DNA of 64,000 nt from Sphagnum compactum (lineage: Eukaryota; Bryophyta; Sphagnopsida; Sphagnales): positions 17,914,875 to 17,978,874 of the forward strand of contig OZ234495.1 of assembly GCA_965153455.1 (NCBI GenBank), given 5' to 3'. The translations under genes were made by a program, and so were the position numbers. Every line of letters begins with the position of its first letter. The first letter of the stretch is position 1. Shown here piece by piece: positions 35,230 to 47,000 of this stretch. The notes below the pieces were generated by a model. The model ran no database searches. It was given only the letters and a program-made list of their open reading frames with translations, and was not told the origin of the DNA.

Positions 35230-37790
35230 TGCATTAACTATGATGTATGGAAGAGACAAGGAACCCCAACCAAGTGTAGCAGTTCGTTGAAGAATTGATA
35301 TGGCTTACACAAGTTGCAGGGCTATGGACATGTGATGTCGATCGTAAGAAACAAGCATATAGGGGACTAAAGAAGATTGTTGATGATGTGTGATAATGGT
35401 CTATGCACAAACAGTAAAAAATGAATCAAAATGAAAATGAAAACACCCATATGTTTCAATAGCAAGGGGAATGAAGTTATCACCTTTGTGTTTGCTCAAT
35501 GTATGATTATGTTTTCTTTTGAGCATCCATCATTGTTACACATGTTATCATTGTTGATGCTCGTTGCACCTTATTTGTGTGAGTTAGATTAGCAATGACG
35601 ACATTCATCAAGGTCTAAAAATCATCTCTAGTGATAAGGATATCCATTCATCATTGGATGTCGTGAGGGCAAAGGTTAGAGACCTCCTTCTGAACATGTG
35701 TTCCATTCTCCAAAGTAATGACAATATCCCAAAATGTATCGTGGGCTATTATACACTCACTCACTCCCATGGGGCATCAAAACAAATAAGTACTCAAATC
35801 ATCAATGATATGACCACACTAACACTATGAAAGATGGGCAATCATAGGATGTGGCAAGCCAAGACATTTATGTAATGTTGTAAAGAAATGGATTGAAGAT
35901 AAACAAAATGTAGGTGTGGTAAGACGAAATAATAACCAAACACTTAGCCCTGAACCCACACATGAACAAAATGTGTTCACATGATATTTGAAGGAACGTC
36001 TACTAGAAGTGAGGCAAACTTTTGCTCATGTAGGTGATTCGCCAAAAAAGCTTGCAATTGGGGATAAAATTGAATCATTAAACCCTCAAAGGGTAGTATC
36101 TAAAAATAGACAACTTGGTGTAACAGGACTTGGGTATCTCGTAATGCCATCTAGAACAGAGAAATACTAGTCTCAACATGTGTTACTACATCCATAAGAA
36201 TAAGGTGATCATCCTACTGGAAATGGGTGACAAGTGCATGAACAATGAATGCCCAACATCCCAAGAATGTGAGGACATCAATTTGAACCACATAAGGGAG
36301 GCTAAGCTCACCTAAAGAAGTAGGAAGAGTGGCTTAATGACGAACTAGGTGATTAATAGAATCACCAAAAGATCCCACACTTAGTAATTTTTCTAACATA
36401 ACTATGGTATGAGTATTAAACTTAGCATAATGTTACAAAATACTTGGAGATGGAAACATTATATGAAGCAAAATAACCAGGGCAGTGGGCATAACATAAT
36501 GAGAACATTACAAAATCCACCTAAAGATTTGCAAGCACAAGCATATTAAATATTAACTCAAGATTGTCATGAAGAGCCTCAGCCACAAATGATTCAGCAA
36601 ATGATATGGATCCCGTCAATGCGCCCAAAATATGAAAACTTGAGTCGAGAGTAAGAAAGCACGGAAAAAGTGATATGGAGTGGTCCAACCCTTGTGGAGA
36701 CCAAACTACACACTTCATTAGCTGCACTGAAAGCCCTAATGCAAAAAACTCTTGCTACAATTGTAAAAAAACAAGAACCACATTTGATGCAAAACTTACT
36801 ATATGCATATCATCCGCCAAAGAAGGGAAAACACAAGTAGGGTTGGCTGTTGCTACAAGGCAAAGAACGCGAAGGTGAACAAAAATAGAAAATGTTTTTC
36901 CCAATGAGTCCCCTTGTCATGTACCTAACTCTGACGAAATGACTATGAGATCCCCATGTTAGGAAGCCTTAGGAAAATACAATGGGATGGGTGTGCATAA
37001 AGTGGTCAAACAAATGGAAAAAGCTGATCTAGATAATTGGGCAGATTGGAGCCTTTGAAAAATGGTTGATTATGACATTATATTGAAGGCGTTATGGACA
37101 TCCATTTGTAGCACCACTTAATCTAAATGCAAATGTAACATCGTTCAAACGTTATGAACCATTATTTCACACCCGCCACGAATCACTACACCAAATTAAT
37201 GAAAACCTAAATGTTCCATGAAAGTATCTTTAAATTGAATAGCCAATGTGTGGGCAATTAAATGATAGGTCACCTCATTGATCATGATGGAACTTATGTT
37301 TACAAACTGCTTCTCTAATGTTAAGAGTCAAGATGTAGAAAAAAAACACGATACTAAAGGTGGAACATGATTTCGAGCAATGTGCCCATATACCTCAAAA
37401 AAAAGGTCGAAGCCATTCGCAGAATCATCTAACAAAACAATCTCATAAAAGCTCATACACCATATCGGAGGGGCCATTGGAAAAAAGACGTGGTGAATGA
37501 GCCAAATTAAAAATAAATGCCTTTCGATCTAAAGTAATTTTCATCTTAAGATGGAAATCATTCACGAAACAAGGGAGATCAACTTCAACAAGTGGATGGA
37601 AAAAACAAAGGATTTTCATGGTTTCATCAGATGGGGTTACGAGTGTGTTCGGAGTTAGTGCATTATTGCTCGAGTGTATTAGTTTACATGAACAAGAGCC
37701 CGTGCGTAACATAATTGTGCTAATGGAGGTGGGGTAGGATTTGGAATTGACTCCAAACATTTGCAATAAGTTAAAGCGAATGTTCTAATC
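35230..37790 (-). pseudogene. Degraded reverse transcriptase of a non-LTR-like element with C-terminal nuclease-like region
   Basis: The minus strand, from high to low coordinates, carries FIFNLAHSPRLFSNGPSDMV, then DSANGFDLFFEVYGHIAR, then MDVHNAFNIMS, the polymerase palm motif equivalent. LGT*QGDSLGKTFSIF follows, the RQGDP-type motif with a stop at the Arg. Next is FPSLADDMHIV (36,809-36,830), the catalytic ADD equivalent, then MKCVVWSPQGLDHSISLFP and FAESFVAEALHDNLE. Near 35,770-35,825 there is C*CGHIIDDLSTYLF*CP, resembling the CCHC finger before an R2-type restriction-like endonuclease, with Tyr where His is expected. At 35,410-35,485 there is GDNFIPLAIETYGC, then FDSFFTVCA. Stops occur throughout. 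Placing it with R2-like non-LTR elements is an inference. Confidence 0.7.
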
Positions 37791-38309
37791 ATATGTTCCT
37801 CTTATAATGTTTCTTAATCGCCACCCATGTATCGACACAAATGAGCATGAGTCTCTTGGTGGCCTTTCTCATCACCCTGTGGAAGAAAGGACAAACACCA
37901 AGAAAGGAATAATAAAAAAACATGCAAAGTTACAATATTGGAAGGATCAAATGTTAATCAAGATAAAAGAATATGTAAAGCCCATTAAACATCAACTTGA
38001 AGAGTATATGGAATATGATGATATGAACAAGAACAAGGTAAACCCAAATGAAAAGCATCAATGATGTCTATAGATACAATCCATGTCCATTCTGAAGAGG
38101 GAGGAAAACATGATAAAGTCAAGGGCAACATTGTCCCTAAAACAGATGACTACTTATGAGCGGTGCATGAAAGTTGGTGTTATGTTAAACCCCCCCTTGC
38201 ACTGAATAAACAACTGCTAGAAAGACAAGAAACGCGGGGTCATTGTTTGGCCCCAAGTTACTAATAAATGATAAAACATTAATGTTAGGATATTAATAAA
38301 TGCTAGAAC
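37791..38309. other. Interval beside the reverse transcriptase remnant
   Basis: May contain the eroded 5' part of the same element, since it lies upstream of the recognisable reverse transcriptase on the minus strand. I could not align any block. The plus frame at 37,807-38,064 is Lys-rich and unrecognised. Confidence 0.35.
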
Positions 38310-38378
38310 ATTGGCCCCAAGGGTTGCAAATTGGCTTCCCAAATTTGACAATATCGGTTTTTCAGCCTTGGGGCCAAT
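38310..38378. repeat. 13-bp perfect inverted repeat
   Basis: ATTGGCCCCAAGG at 38,310-38,322 and CCTTGGGGCCAAT at 38,366-38,378 are exact complements around a 43-base loop. A third TTTGGCCCCAAG word lies near 38,249. Confidence 0.7.
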
Positions 38379-38566
38379 ATGAAGGCCATAAAGTTGAGCA
38401 TTTATTAGTAAGGTGAGGCAAATTGAAAAGATTTTTTCTATTTCAGCTGTGACTCCTACACTGTGAAGCCCTTGGCTGATTTCAACTTTTGCACCAATAG
38501 GAATGCTTGATGTGGGTTTAACATGGGCCCTGACTCATAGTGTAAAAGCGGGCCTTTAAGTTAACA

Positions 38567-38610
38567 TATGGATGGATGGATGGATGGATGGATGGATGCA
38601 TGGATAGATG
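38567..38610. repeat. (GATG)n microsatellite
   Basis: About eight GATG units with two interruptions near the end. A related GATG/GACG array is at 59,632-59,690. Confidence 0.85.
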
Positions 38611-38905
38611 GCCCCCCCATCAGATTTCTCCAGACACTCAAAAACTCTAAAGCATATTGTTCTCACCTGTTTTGGGCTGTTGTGAATGAACAGCCCAAAA
38701 GTTTTGTCACCCAATGGAACAAAAAACTGTGAAGCAATGAATGAATGAATGAAGCCCATTTAAGTTCACATTTAGAGAAGCATGCAAATACGCCAAAACA
38801 AACACTCTGACATATTAAAAAAAAAGCAATAAATAAAACAATTTTATATGCTATTTGCAGGACATGCAAAAGGATAGGTAGGTTGCTTGCTCTGTTGTGC
38901 ACATG

Positions 38906-39050
38906 CAGCCCAGCCCAGCCCAGCCCAGCCCAGAGATATTTTGCCAGCACCCCAGAAATATTCAAACTTGGATTTCATTGCCTGACACACCCCCCCTCGC
39001 CCTCCCTCCTGTTTTTGGCTCTTGGCTTGGCTTGGCTTGGCTTGGCTTGA
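38906..39050. repeat. Pair of opposed pentanucleotide repeats
   Basis: About five AGCCC units (38,906-38,934) and about five TTGGC/GGCTT units (39,019-39,050) lie roughly 85 bases apart. AGCC in one pairs with GGCT in the other, so the transcript could fold with four of five bases paired per unit. Confidence 0.7.
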
Positions 39051-39529
39051 GCCTTATACACCAATCAGCAAATCCAAAAGGCCACCCCACAAAAATAATT
39101 TAAAAAAACCAGTTATAAATAATCCTCAAAATAGTAAAATGATTTTTTTGTGAAAATATTTTCAAGTTGACATGTTGAAAATCATCATAATTAATTATCT
39201 TAGTAGGCTACACTCTGAATAATTTCACTACCCATTTCACAATATTATAGTAGATGATGAAAAAATTATATATAATTTAAAATCTTAAAAAAAAACGAAT
39301 CCATTTTTTGAAAAATAAAAAAACTATTATTCGTTTTGTCAATGTGGAAACTGACACTAGGCTACGGGTATTAGAATACAAAAATCTTGTAGTGTGCTAG
39401 AATACAAAAAAACAAATTGACAAAGCTTTATTATTTATTGACAAAGAAAATCTTAAGAGATTTTTACCAGAGTGTTTTATGAATTCTGACCCACATTTTA
39501 AATTCTGTAAATTTTTAGTTAGTGTCATG

Positions 39530-39715
39530 AGTGGGACCAGTGATTTTTTTTGGGACAAAATTTAGTTTTCTTTTTTGACAAAAACATATTGGGAGGAAAA
39601 AAAAACTATACTGTAAATTTGGCTTATTTAGCTAGTTTTTTTTTTTTTTTTTTGGGGGCAAAACTTTTGCCAAATTTTCGATATCCAAATATCGAAAAAT
39701 AAAAAACCCTGGTCA
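39530..39715. mobile_element. Poly-T-headed repeat fragments, family A-like
   Basis: CCAGTG plus a T run at about 39,538, and a second T run at 39,636-39,652, precede GGGGGCAAAACTTTTGCC. A compact hairpin (TTTTCGATAT and ATATCGAAAA) follows at about 39,676-39,698, then AAAAACCCTGG. Head and tail words resemble family A, but the interior does not align. Confidence 0.35.
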
Positions 39716-40767
39716 TGGCTCATTAACTATTGATGGTAGTTTTAAAGAATAAAATTGTGGAAGATTTTAATTGATGTCTTTAAATATCTGAACAAAATTG
39801 TGCACAATTTAAAACCCTAAATCTTAATTAAATATTTAATTGTCTGTAAAAATTTTAAATTAATTAGGCACAATTTTGTTCATTGGGGTCAGAGTTATTT
39901 GACACACACTTTGGAGTTTGTCTTGAGCCCCTTTCCTACTTGTAGCACTTTTGTCAACAAGGTCTATAACTAGTCTAGACTCTATACCTACCAATTGAGC
40001 AGGTAGGTTTATAAAATGGTCTAGTCTTTAGATGGCTAGTTTGAGACCTACCTACCTATGGACCTCTTCTGCCCTGGTGGGTGGCACATTCTACCTACCT
40101 CACTTCATCCCTAGGGCCCACCCTAGCAGTGCCCACTCTGGTTATTCACATGGTAGGTTAGAAAAAGCTATGTCTTTACTAGGAGGCAGGATGTACCCTA
40201 GGGAACCCCTTCTCTCATAATGTACCTCCTAGACCCATCCTAAGATAAGAGGAGGTTTTTTTTTTCTTTTTTCCCAAAAATAGGAAAATTAGTCAAATTT
40301 ACACCAAGGGGAAAAAAAAAATCCAGAATTTTCCCAAATTTTTTTTTCAGAAGAAATGATAAAATTTGTAATTTGGATGAAAAAAATAAGCTTTTGAGTA
40401 CTGAGAAAAGATGGTTGGCTAAATTTAACTCAAGGATTGACCTACAGGTGGCATTTTAACTACCCTAGTACCCTAGGCTGGTTTGGCAGGAAGATGTCTA
40501 CTAATTAATTATGTTTTTGTCAGTTATGTTTGGCAGTGAATATAATATAATAATAATATTTTACAATTGGACATCATTCTTTATAATGAAGCTATTTATA
40601 ATAATAATAATTGTGCTTGAGATCTTTCATTCAGATTTTTTTGCATGACAGGCGCCTATTTTCAGAATTTTTGACAATTAATAATTAAATTACTGCCACT
40701 AGGTACTTACTACAGTAATCCTCACTCTACTACAACTGGCCAGTATTTCATGTTTCTAGGTGAAGAA
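39716..40767. other. Gene-free interval
   Basis: A more GC-balanced patch lies at 40,050-40,240 (CTACCTACC words, CCCTAGGGCCCACCCTAG) with a short open frame at 40,032-40,220 and no domain. The rest is AT-rich. Confidence 0.4.
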
Positions 40768-40861
40768 GATGAGGAAATATAACTTGCACACTATTTTGGA
40801 TGAGGAAATATAACTTGCACACTATTTTGGATGAGGAATATATAACTTGCACACTATTTTG
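40768..40861. repeat. 31-bp tandem repeat, three copies
   Basis: Units of 31, 31 and 32 bases each contain GATGAGGAA, then TATAACTTGCACACTATTTT. They are almost identical, so the expansion looks recent. Confidence 0.9.
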
Positions 40862-41754
40862 GATGTGATCAGCCCTCGTACAGACCCACATACAGGCTCA
40901 CATAACATGGTGTGAGTGAATCCACTCTAAAAGCATTTACAACAATGGACCTATAAACACGCCCTCTACGCTATTTGAGCTCTGTGTTGATGTGCACTAC
41001 GAGTGAGTGACGAGCAAATATTTTAATTTTTTCTTATGTTTTCATATATTATTTCAATGTCAAATTTAAAGTAATTTACATTTCATGGACATGAAAAGAC
41101 ACACGTAATTTATATATATATACATATATATGTTGGTGGATAGGAAAAAGGAGTGAGGTAGTTATAAAACCTTATGGAGGTAAGTTATTAGGAAAGGTGG
41201 GAGATAATTATTATGAAAGTTAATAGAAAAAAAAAGTAATTATAAAGAAAGAAGTTATGAAGTAGTTAGGCTTGAAAATGAGGTAATGTTTTCTGCATTA
41301 TCTTTGGAATGGTCCAAGGACGACCATATGACCAAAATGGCTGTGTAGAAGTGACATATGAAACTTTTTGCAAAGAACCCCATATAAACCAGTTCCTCCA
41401 TCATTGGAATATGAGGAGTTTAGATACCCAAATGTTAGGCCTCGTATTTTGATTTGTGTATGAATGGGTTTGAACTCTATTAATCACCATGTCACCATGC
41501 CCAACAAAATCAAATCCAATTTTGTTGTTGTCATCTTTTTTGTGAGAACTTGCACACATAGATAAACTTGGTGGTTCTTCATGGAGGCTTGTGCACAAAA
41601 TGCATGAAAACATGCACATGCAAAATGCTCATCATATTTTTGTGAAGCTTTGCACGTAGGTTGTCTCAATGGATTTTTTAAAAGTTCTGCACACAAGTTG
41701 TTGAAATGGCCCAAATGTGGAGGCAACAATTGATCTCACATTGACAATTATACA

Positions 41755-42448
41755 TGGATGAGGATGAAGGTCAGGAGCTATTTCTCGCTAGAATTATGAA
41801 GGCATTTGCATTTGACACTACATAGTTTCAAAGAAGACAACCCAATGCAATCAAAAAATCTGCAAGGAATTTGGAATTGAGGCCATGTCCAGATCTTAAG
41901 AGATTATTTTGCACCTTCGCCAATGTATGGTGAGGCATTATTTAGGTGTTGTTAAAAGGTGGCCCATAGACTATTCTTAAGAATCATGAGTATTGTTTGT
42001 GAGTATGATATATTTTTTTAAATAATAATTAGATTGTAAAGCAAACTGTTTTTTTTCAACGTTCAAAATACATTATTGCACTCCATCAACTTGTGTATGG
42101 AACAAGGGTCCAAAATGGAGCAAGGAAGGATGTGGAAAGTTGTTTGGAATTTTGCAATCTCAATTTGCCACCATTCAAAACCCTTGCAAATTATGGCAAA
42201 TGGATACAATCTGTGAAATCATGATTGTTTGTGTGATTATGCACAATATGATTATTGAAGACAAAAGGGATAATAATCTTGAACCATTGTTTGATCCTAC
42301 AAATGTAGATCAATTGAGGTGTGGGTTGACTTCCCAAACATACGTGGAAGGCAATAAAAAGTTGGAGAATTCAAAAACCTATTACAATTTACAAACAAAT
42401 TTGATAAAACATTTGCAAGCCATGAAAAACCTCAACCAGTCTGATTGA
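41755..42448 (+). pseudogene. PIF/Harbinger transposase remnant with internal deletion
   Basis: The N-terminal part (about 41,860-42,005) reads RDYFAPSPMYGEALFR in one frame, the D-Y-F-x(3)-P-x-Y motif of plant PIF/Harbinger transposases, and then a block equivalent to LFLRIM..VCEYD. A short piece equivalent to the ALHQLVYG region follows near 42,080. The sequence then jumps to the C-terminal region, where a clean frame at 42,140-42,448 begins FGILQSQFATIQNPCKLWQM. It continues with ICEIMIVCVIMHNMIIED and LEPLFDPTNVDQLRCGL and ends at a natural stop. The catalytic middle with its DDE residues is missing. The intact 103-codon tail suggests a fairly young deletion derivative. A neighbouring partner gene (MYB/SANT-like) was not found. 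Confidence 0.85.
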
Positions 42449-44018
42449 AATAAAATTATCCATTGTCTCTACCATCAATGTCTTATCTACCTTCTTAAAA
42501 CTCGTGGCTTGTGATTGATTCTCAAATGATTATGGATTATGTTGAATTATGATATCTGTGTCTCTAAAATTGTTTGCAAATTTTGAAATGAATGCTTGTA
42601 CATGGCTATGATGGGGTGCATCATCGTTATATGGTGTATTGTCATAAGTGTTAGTGCGTTGTGTGCATCATCATAGGTGTTACATGTGATGATAGAAACC
42701 TAGATGTTAATTGCACTATATGCAATGTCATAACAACTAAATGTGTTATGTGCATTACTACAAGATAGAAACACAATAATATGAGCCAATTCAAATGTAA
42801 CTAGTCCTTATTTTAAATGTTTACAAGTCTCATAAACTAATTTAATGTTGAATTTTGTGTTTTATTTATATAAAAATATTTTTAATATATCAATCTAACA
42901 TCTAGATAAGTTTGAAAATAATGCAGTCAATATAAAATATCTTTTAGCACATTTTAAAGCTTATAGCAAAGCTTTTCAACATAATGAAACAATATTGAAA
43001 CACTAAATCTAAACATTATTGTTCAACATTGTTTCAGAACTTTTTGACCAATTTCATCCTACCACATCAGCCTATCAAGATTAGTCATAACAACTAAAGA
43101 AGGTGTTGTTGGTTCCTATTAACGAGTTTTTACCTTGCATCAATTGTTTGTTTTCACCATAAAAACCACATTTTAAAAAAAACCAACAAGATTCCAAAAA
43201 TGAATGCATTATGTGCATTGTCACAATAATTGTTTGTTTTCTCAAAAAAAACCACACCTTCACAAAAAAAACATGAGAGAGGAAGATGAAATGGTCAATA
43301 CCAATTGACTTCATTTGTTGAACAATATCCAAAGGCCAATATCCTCCACTAGACTATAAAGCTCAACTTGATTTTTCATTGTGTCTCCAACTTTTTTGTA
43401 ATCTTGGTTAGTTGTTGGGGTCTATGTTAGTTGTTGCAATTGTTCCTAAATGATGTTATAATATCATTGTAGATGCATATACAACCTTTCGTTGTAGATG
43501 CTCTAAGTACGTAGTTATTTGAGGTCCCCTTGTTAAAATGTTATATTATAGGAGTCCACATTTGTAAATGTTAGGTTGTTTAAAAAGTTATTTGAATTGG
43601 TAGAAAACCTCCTTTAATTCTAATGCCTAACAATTATAATAATACCCATAAATTTCATGAATTGGCATTCAAACATTCATTTGACATAGATTACTTGCAA
43701 TTGTTCAACCACAAGAACTTGTGAACACAATGTGGTCCATGTGGTAAAACAAAACCACAAGAATTAAAAAACAACCAAACCCACAACAAACTTTGGCACC
43801 ACAGGTAGCCAAAGGAAGAATATTTAACAATTATTTAATATTTATCAATTCTAATCATAAATTTTCAATGACCCAAAATGAAAGGAATTATAACATTGAG
43901 AAAGAAACATGAAATTTGCCACATCTTTAACTATATATTAGGCACCAACAATCCAATGAATATAATTGTTGTTCATATGGTGTGTTGCACCAATGATTTA
44001 GTTTCCACAACAAGAATA
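42449..44018. other. Gene-free interval
   Basis: AT-rich DNA without recognisable motif. The minus frame at 43,081-43,332 overlaps poly-A-rich sequence and has no domain. Confidence 0.4.
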
Positions 44019-44047
44019 TCTATATATATATATATATATATATATAT
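44019..44047. repeat. (TA)n microsatellite
   Basis: About 14 TA dinucleotides. Confidence 0.8.
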
Positions 44048-47000
44048 GCTAATCTTTACTCAAAAACAAAAGTTGGAGTCAACTTTCTCCTAAAGAGATA
44101 CAATTACCATAAGTCGAAGCAAGCTTCCCATTTGTAATCATGGAAATCGTTGTTCATCAAGCTAAATCTTCTTTGACCTCTTTTGTCCATTAGCAAATTG
44201 GACTGGAAAAAAGTCAATGTAAAACAAATGGGTATCAAAACTTTGAATATGTTTTCGAAATCATTGTTTATTATGATCAACATTAATTTTAAATGAACCA
44301 AAGAAAGGAGATCATCCTTCACTTAACTTTGATGCCCCCTTTACATATCAATTCCTTATTTTATTCCTTGTCAAAAGTTGTGAAAAGTCATGTTAAAGTT
44401 TAAAAACCTCACAACATGTGACATAAAGTGCAAAGAGACACTCCAAGAAATCAATGGTGATCTAGAAAAGGACCTTGGGATGATTTTTTAAATCAACATT
44501 AATTTCATAAGCAAACACTCTAGGCCAACCACATGTACACCTAATGATTTGTGATGAATAGTGTTAATCTTTCTTGCAAATTTCCCATTTTTCTAATTAA
44601 CATTAATCTTCATCCAATTAAACACATGTTTGACACCCATTAATATTACAAAAAAGCCATGGTTGGTTGTCCAAACACCAGAAGAATGTAGGTGTTAATG
44701 ATACTAGAACCTCATAATCTAGGGAAAAAAGCTTTGGATTAATCCAAGGTTAAAAAACATTAATTAAACATAATTAATATTTTTTATTATATCAAAATTT
44801 TATTTATTATTCAAAATTTATAATACCCCCACCTCTTTCTCCTCTTTTTATTTTCCTTGTATGTTCCCATATGGTTCCCAATAGTTTGTCATTATTTAGG
44901 TTAATCTCAAATTTGATTATATTACATAACATGAATATGAAAAGGCACATCTTAGTATTATTAACACTAGGGAAGTAGTGACGTTCTGTGTATTTTGATA
45001 ATATTAAGTACCCTTTAATGTTCCCCCCATGTTCCCTACTATAATCTTTAGATGTGCTTCTTCATGTCCATGGAGGTGGATAGGGAAAGGAGTGAGGTAG
45101 CTAGGTTTGTATAGGAGAACACATTGCTATGAATGTTTTCCTCTTCGTAGCATTTAAGGACATCGATGGCTAACGTTGCCTTATCTGAATTTGCATGTTC
45201 TCTTATTTGAAATCACGTACTCCAAGTTGCCATGAGTAAGAAATTCCCCTTCATAAGGTGCTGTCTAAATGCACTGTAGCATTTCTCCTGAGGTTGTTAT
45301 GGAAGAGGTAATTAATTTTTGAAAAGGTACCTATTTAAATTATTATTATTATTATTATTGTAACACCATTGCACCATTACATGGATATATTGTTTGCTTA
45401 AAACCATATTGATATATTCAAAGAACACTCCTTCATATGCCTTGCAATCCTTATTTGTGGAAGACAAACAATATAATTATTCTCATCATTCATTCCAAGT
45501 AATCGGGTTTTCAACAATTTCATTATGTAGGTTGTGCAAACTTTAGAAAAGAGCTTTAAAACAATATAATTATGTTTCATTACAACCCATCCCAAAGGTG
45601 GACATGTAATTAAAAACCTCTTCATTAGTGAAGGAGATTTAATGTTAAATGTTCTCCACCTTCTTTGAAGATTCACAGTTTTTTTACTTGTTGAAAATTT
45701 TGAAATAAAATTTCCTTTTCGAAATATTATAACGCCCTATCAAGAGAGTGTGTTTTGGATCCAATGGAGTTGTGCGAATTGGTTGTTTTGAAGAGATTGG
45801 GCAAAAGCTTGGAACATGCCATTTCATCTCATATCACCTTGTTAGATAACACAAGAGGCTTGAAATTGAGTGAAAAGGAAGAAGAAGAACAAACACAATA
45901 GGATGATGGTGCATTGTTGGATTGTTTGGCTGGAGACCTTACCCATTAGACCACAATTAGGCCAAGATTAAGCAAGGTAAATTGTTATTGCATTTATTTC
46001 CTTGCTTTTCTTGATCATACAAGTTTTTTAATTCATTTTGGAGCATTCTTCTTCGACATTATTCTTTGTGTTGCATCTCCTTTGTTATAATCAAAGTCTT
46101 TTGATTTTTTTCAAATATGATCATTAAACTCATTTTTTTCCTTCTTGATCATTCTTACAAGCTTATTATTCATCTTTTGAACATTCTTCTTGGGCATTAT
46201 TCTTTGTGTTGTGTCTCTTTCATTATTAGCCAAATCTTCTAATTTGTTTCAAACATCATCATTAGCATTGTGTTTTTTCCTTTTTAATCATCTTTAAAAG
46301 CTTTCGATTTGTTTTTGAGCTTGATCATTGGCATTGTGTTTGTTTTTTTCTTGAAATCTTTGTGCATTATTACTATATAGATCAATTTTGTCATAACAAA
46401 AACCTCCTACTTAGTTTGCCACTTTTTCCAAACAAAGATTCTTGCAACTTATTGAAACTAAAGCAACAAAAATAGCATCACAAAATGGTTCAAAGCTCTA
46501 AATGTTGTTATTATATATAGGATTCCTAGCATGTGACGTTACATTTTATCAAAAAAAAACTTCTCTAAACTACATGGATTGATTATATCTAAGGGTTCTT
46601 GCAAAGTTGTTTGGTTTGATTTGAATCACACAAATTACTTGTTTAAATGAAGTGAAGTTTTCTTCACAAAAAAGTTTGTCACAACTTGAACGAGCTTACT
46701 TATTAATGTTTTCTAAATTGGTAAGGGTCTTTTGAGTGCTAGTCAACATCATGATTGAGTTTGTCTCCCCCATTGCTATTTTTGGAAAATGAAACAACTC
46801 AAGATGCATGTAAATTTTGTATGAAGGTTTGTTCAATTCTAGGTTGATTGTGTTACACTAGAATTTTTTTATCATTTACAATCAATTTTTGCAACTAAAA
46901 AATGGTGTGTGTAATTGAAAAAAATTGGCTGCAAACAATGGTTTTTCTTTCAATGTTATATAATATTCATTTACACCCACTGTCATCAATCAATGGCCAG

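Noticed and set aside
35988-36170. Plus-strand 60-codon frame as a gene
   Set aside because: It lies antisense within the degraded reverse transcriptase remnant.
42140-42448. Domesticated, functional gene from the PIF/Harbinger tail
   Set aside because: The frame is intact, but there is no sign of a promoter or conserved start; a recent deletion derivative is the simpler reading.
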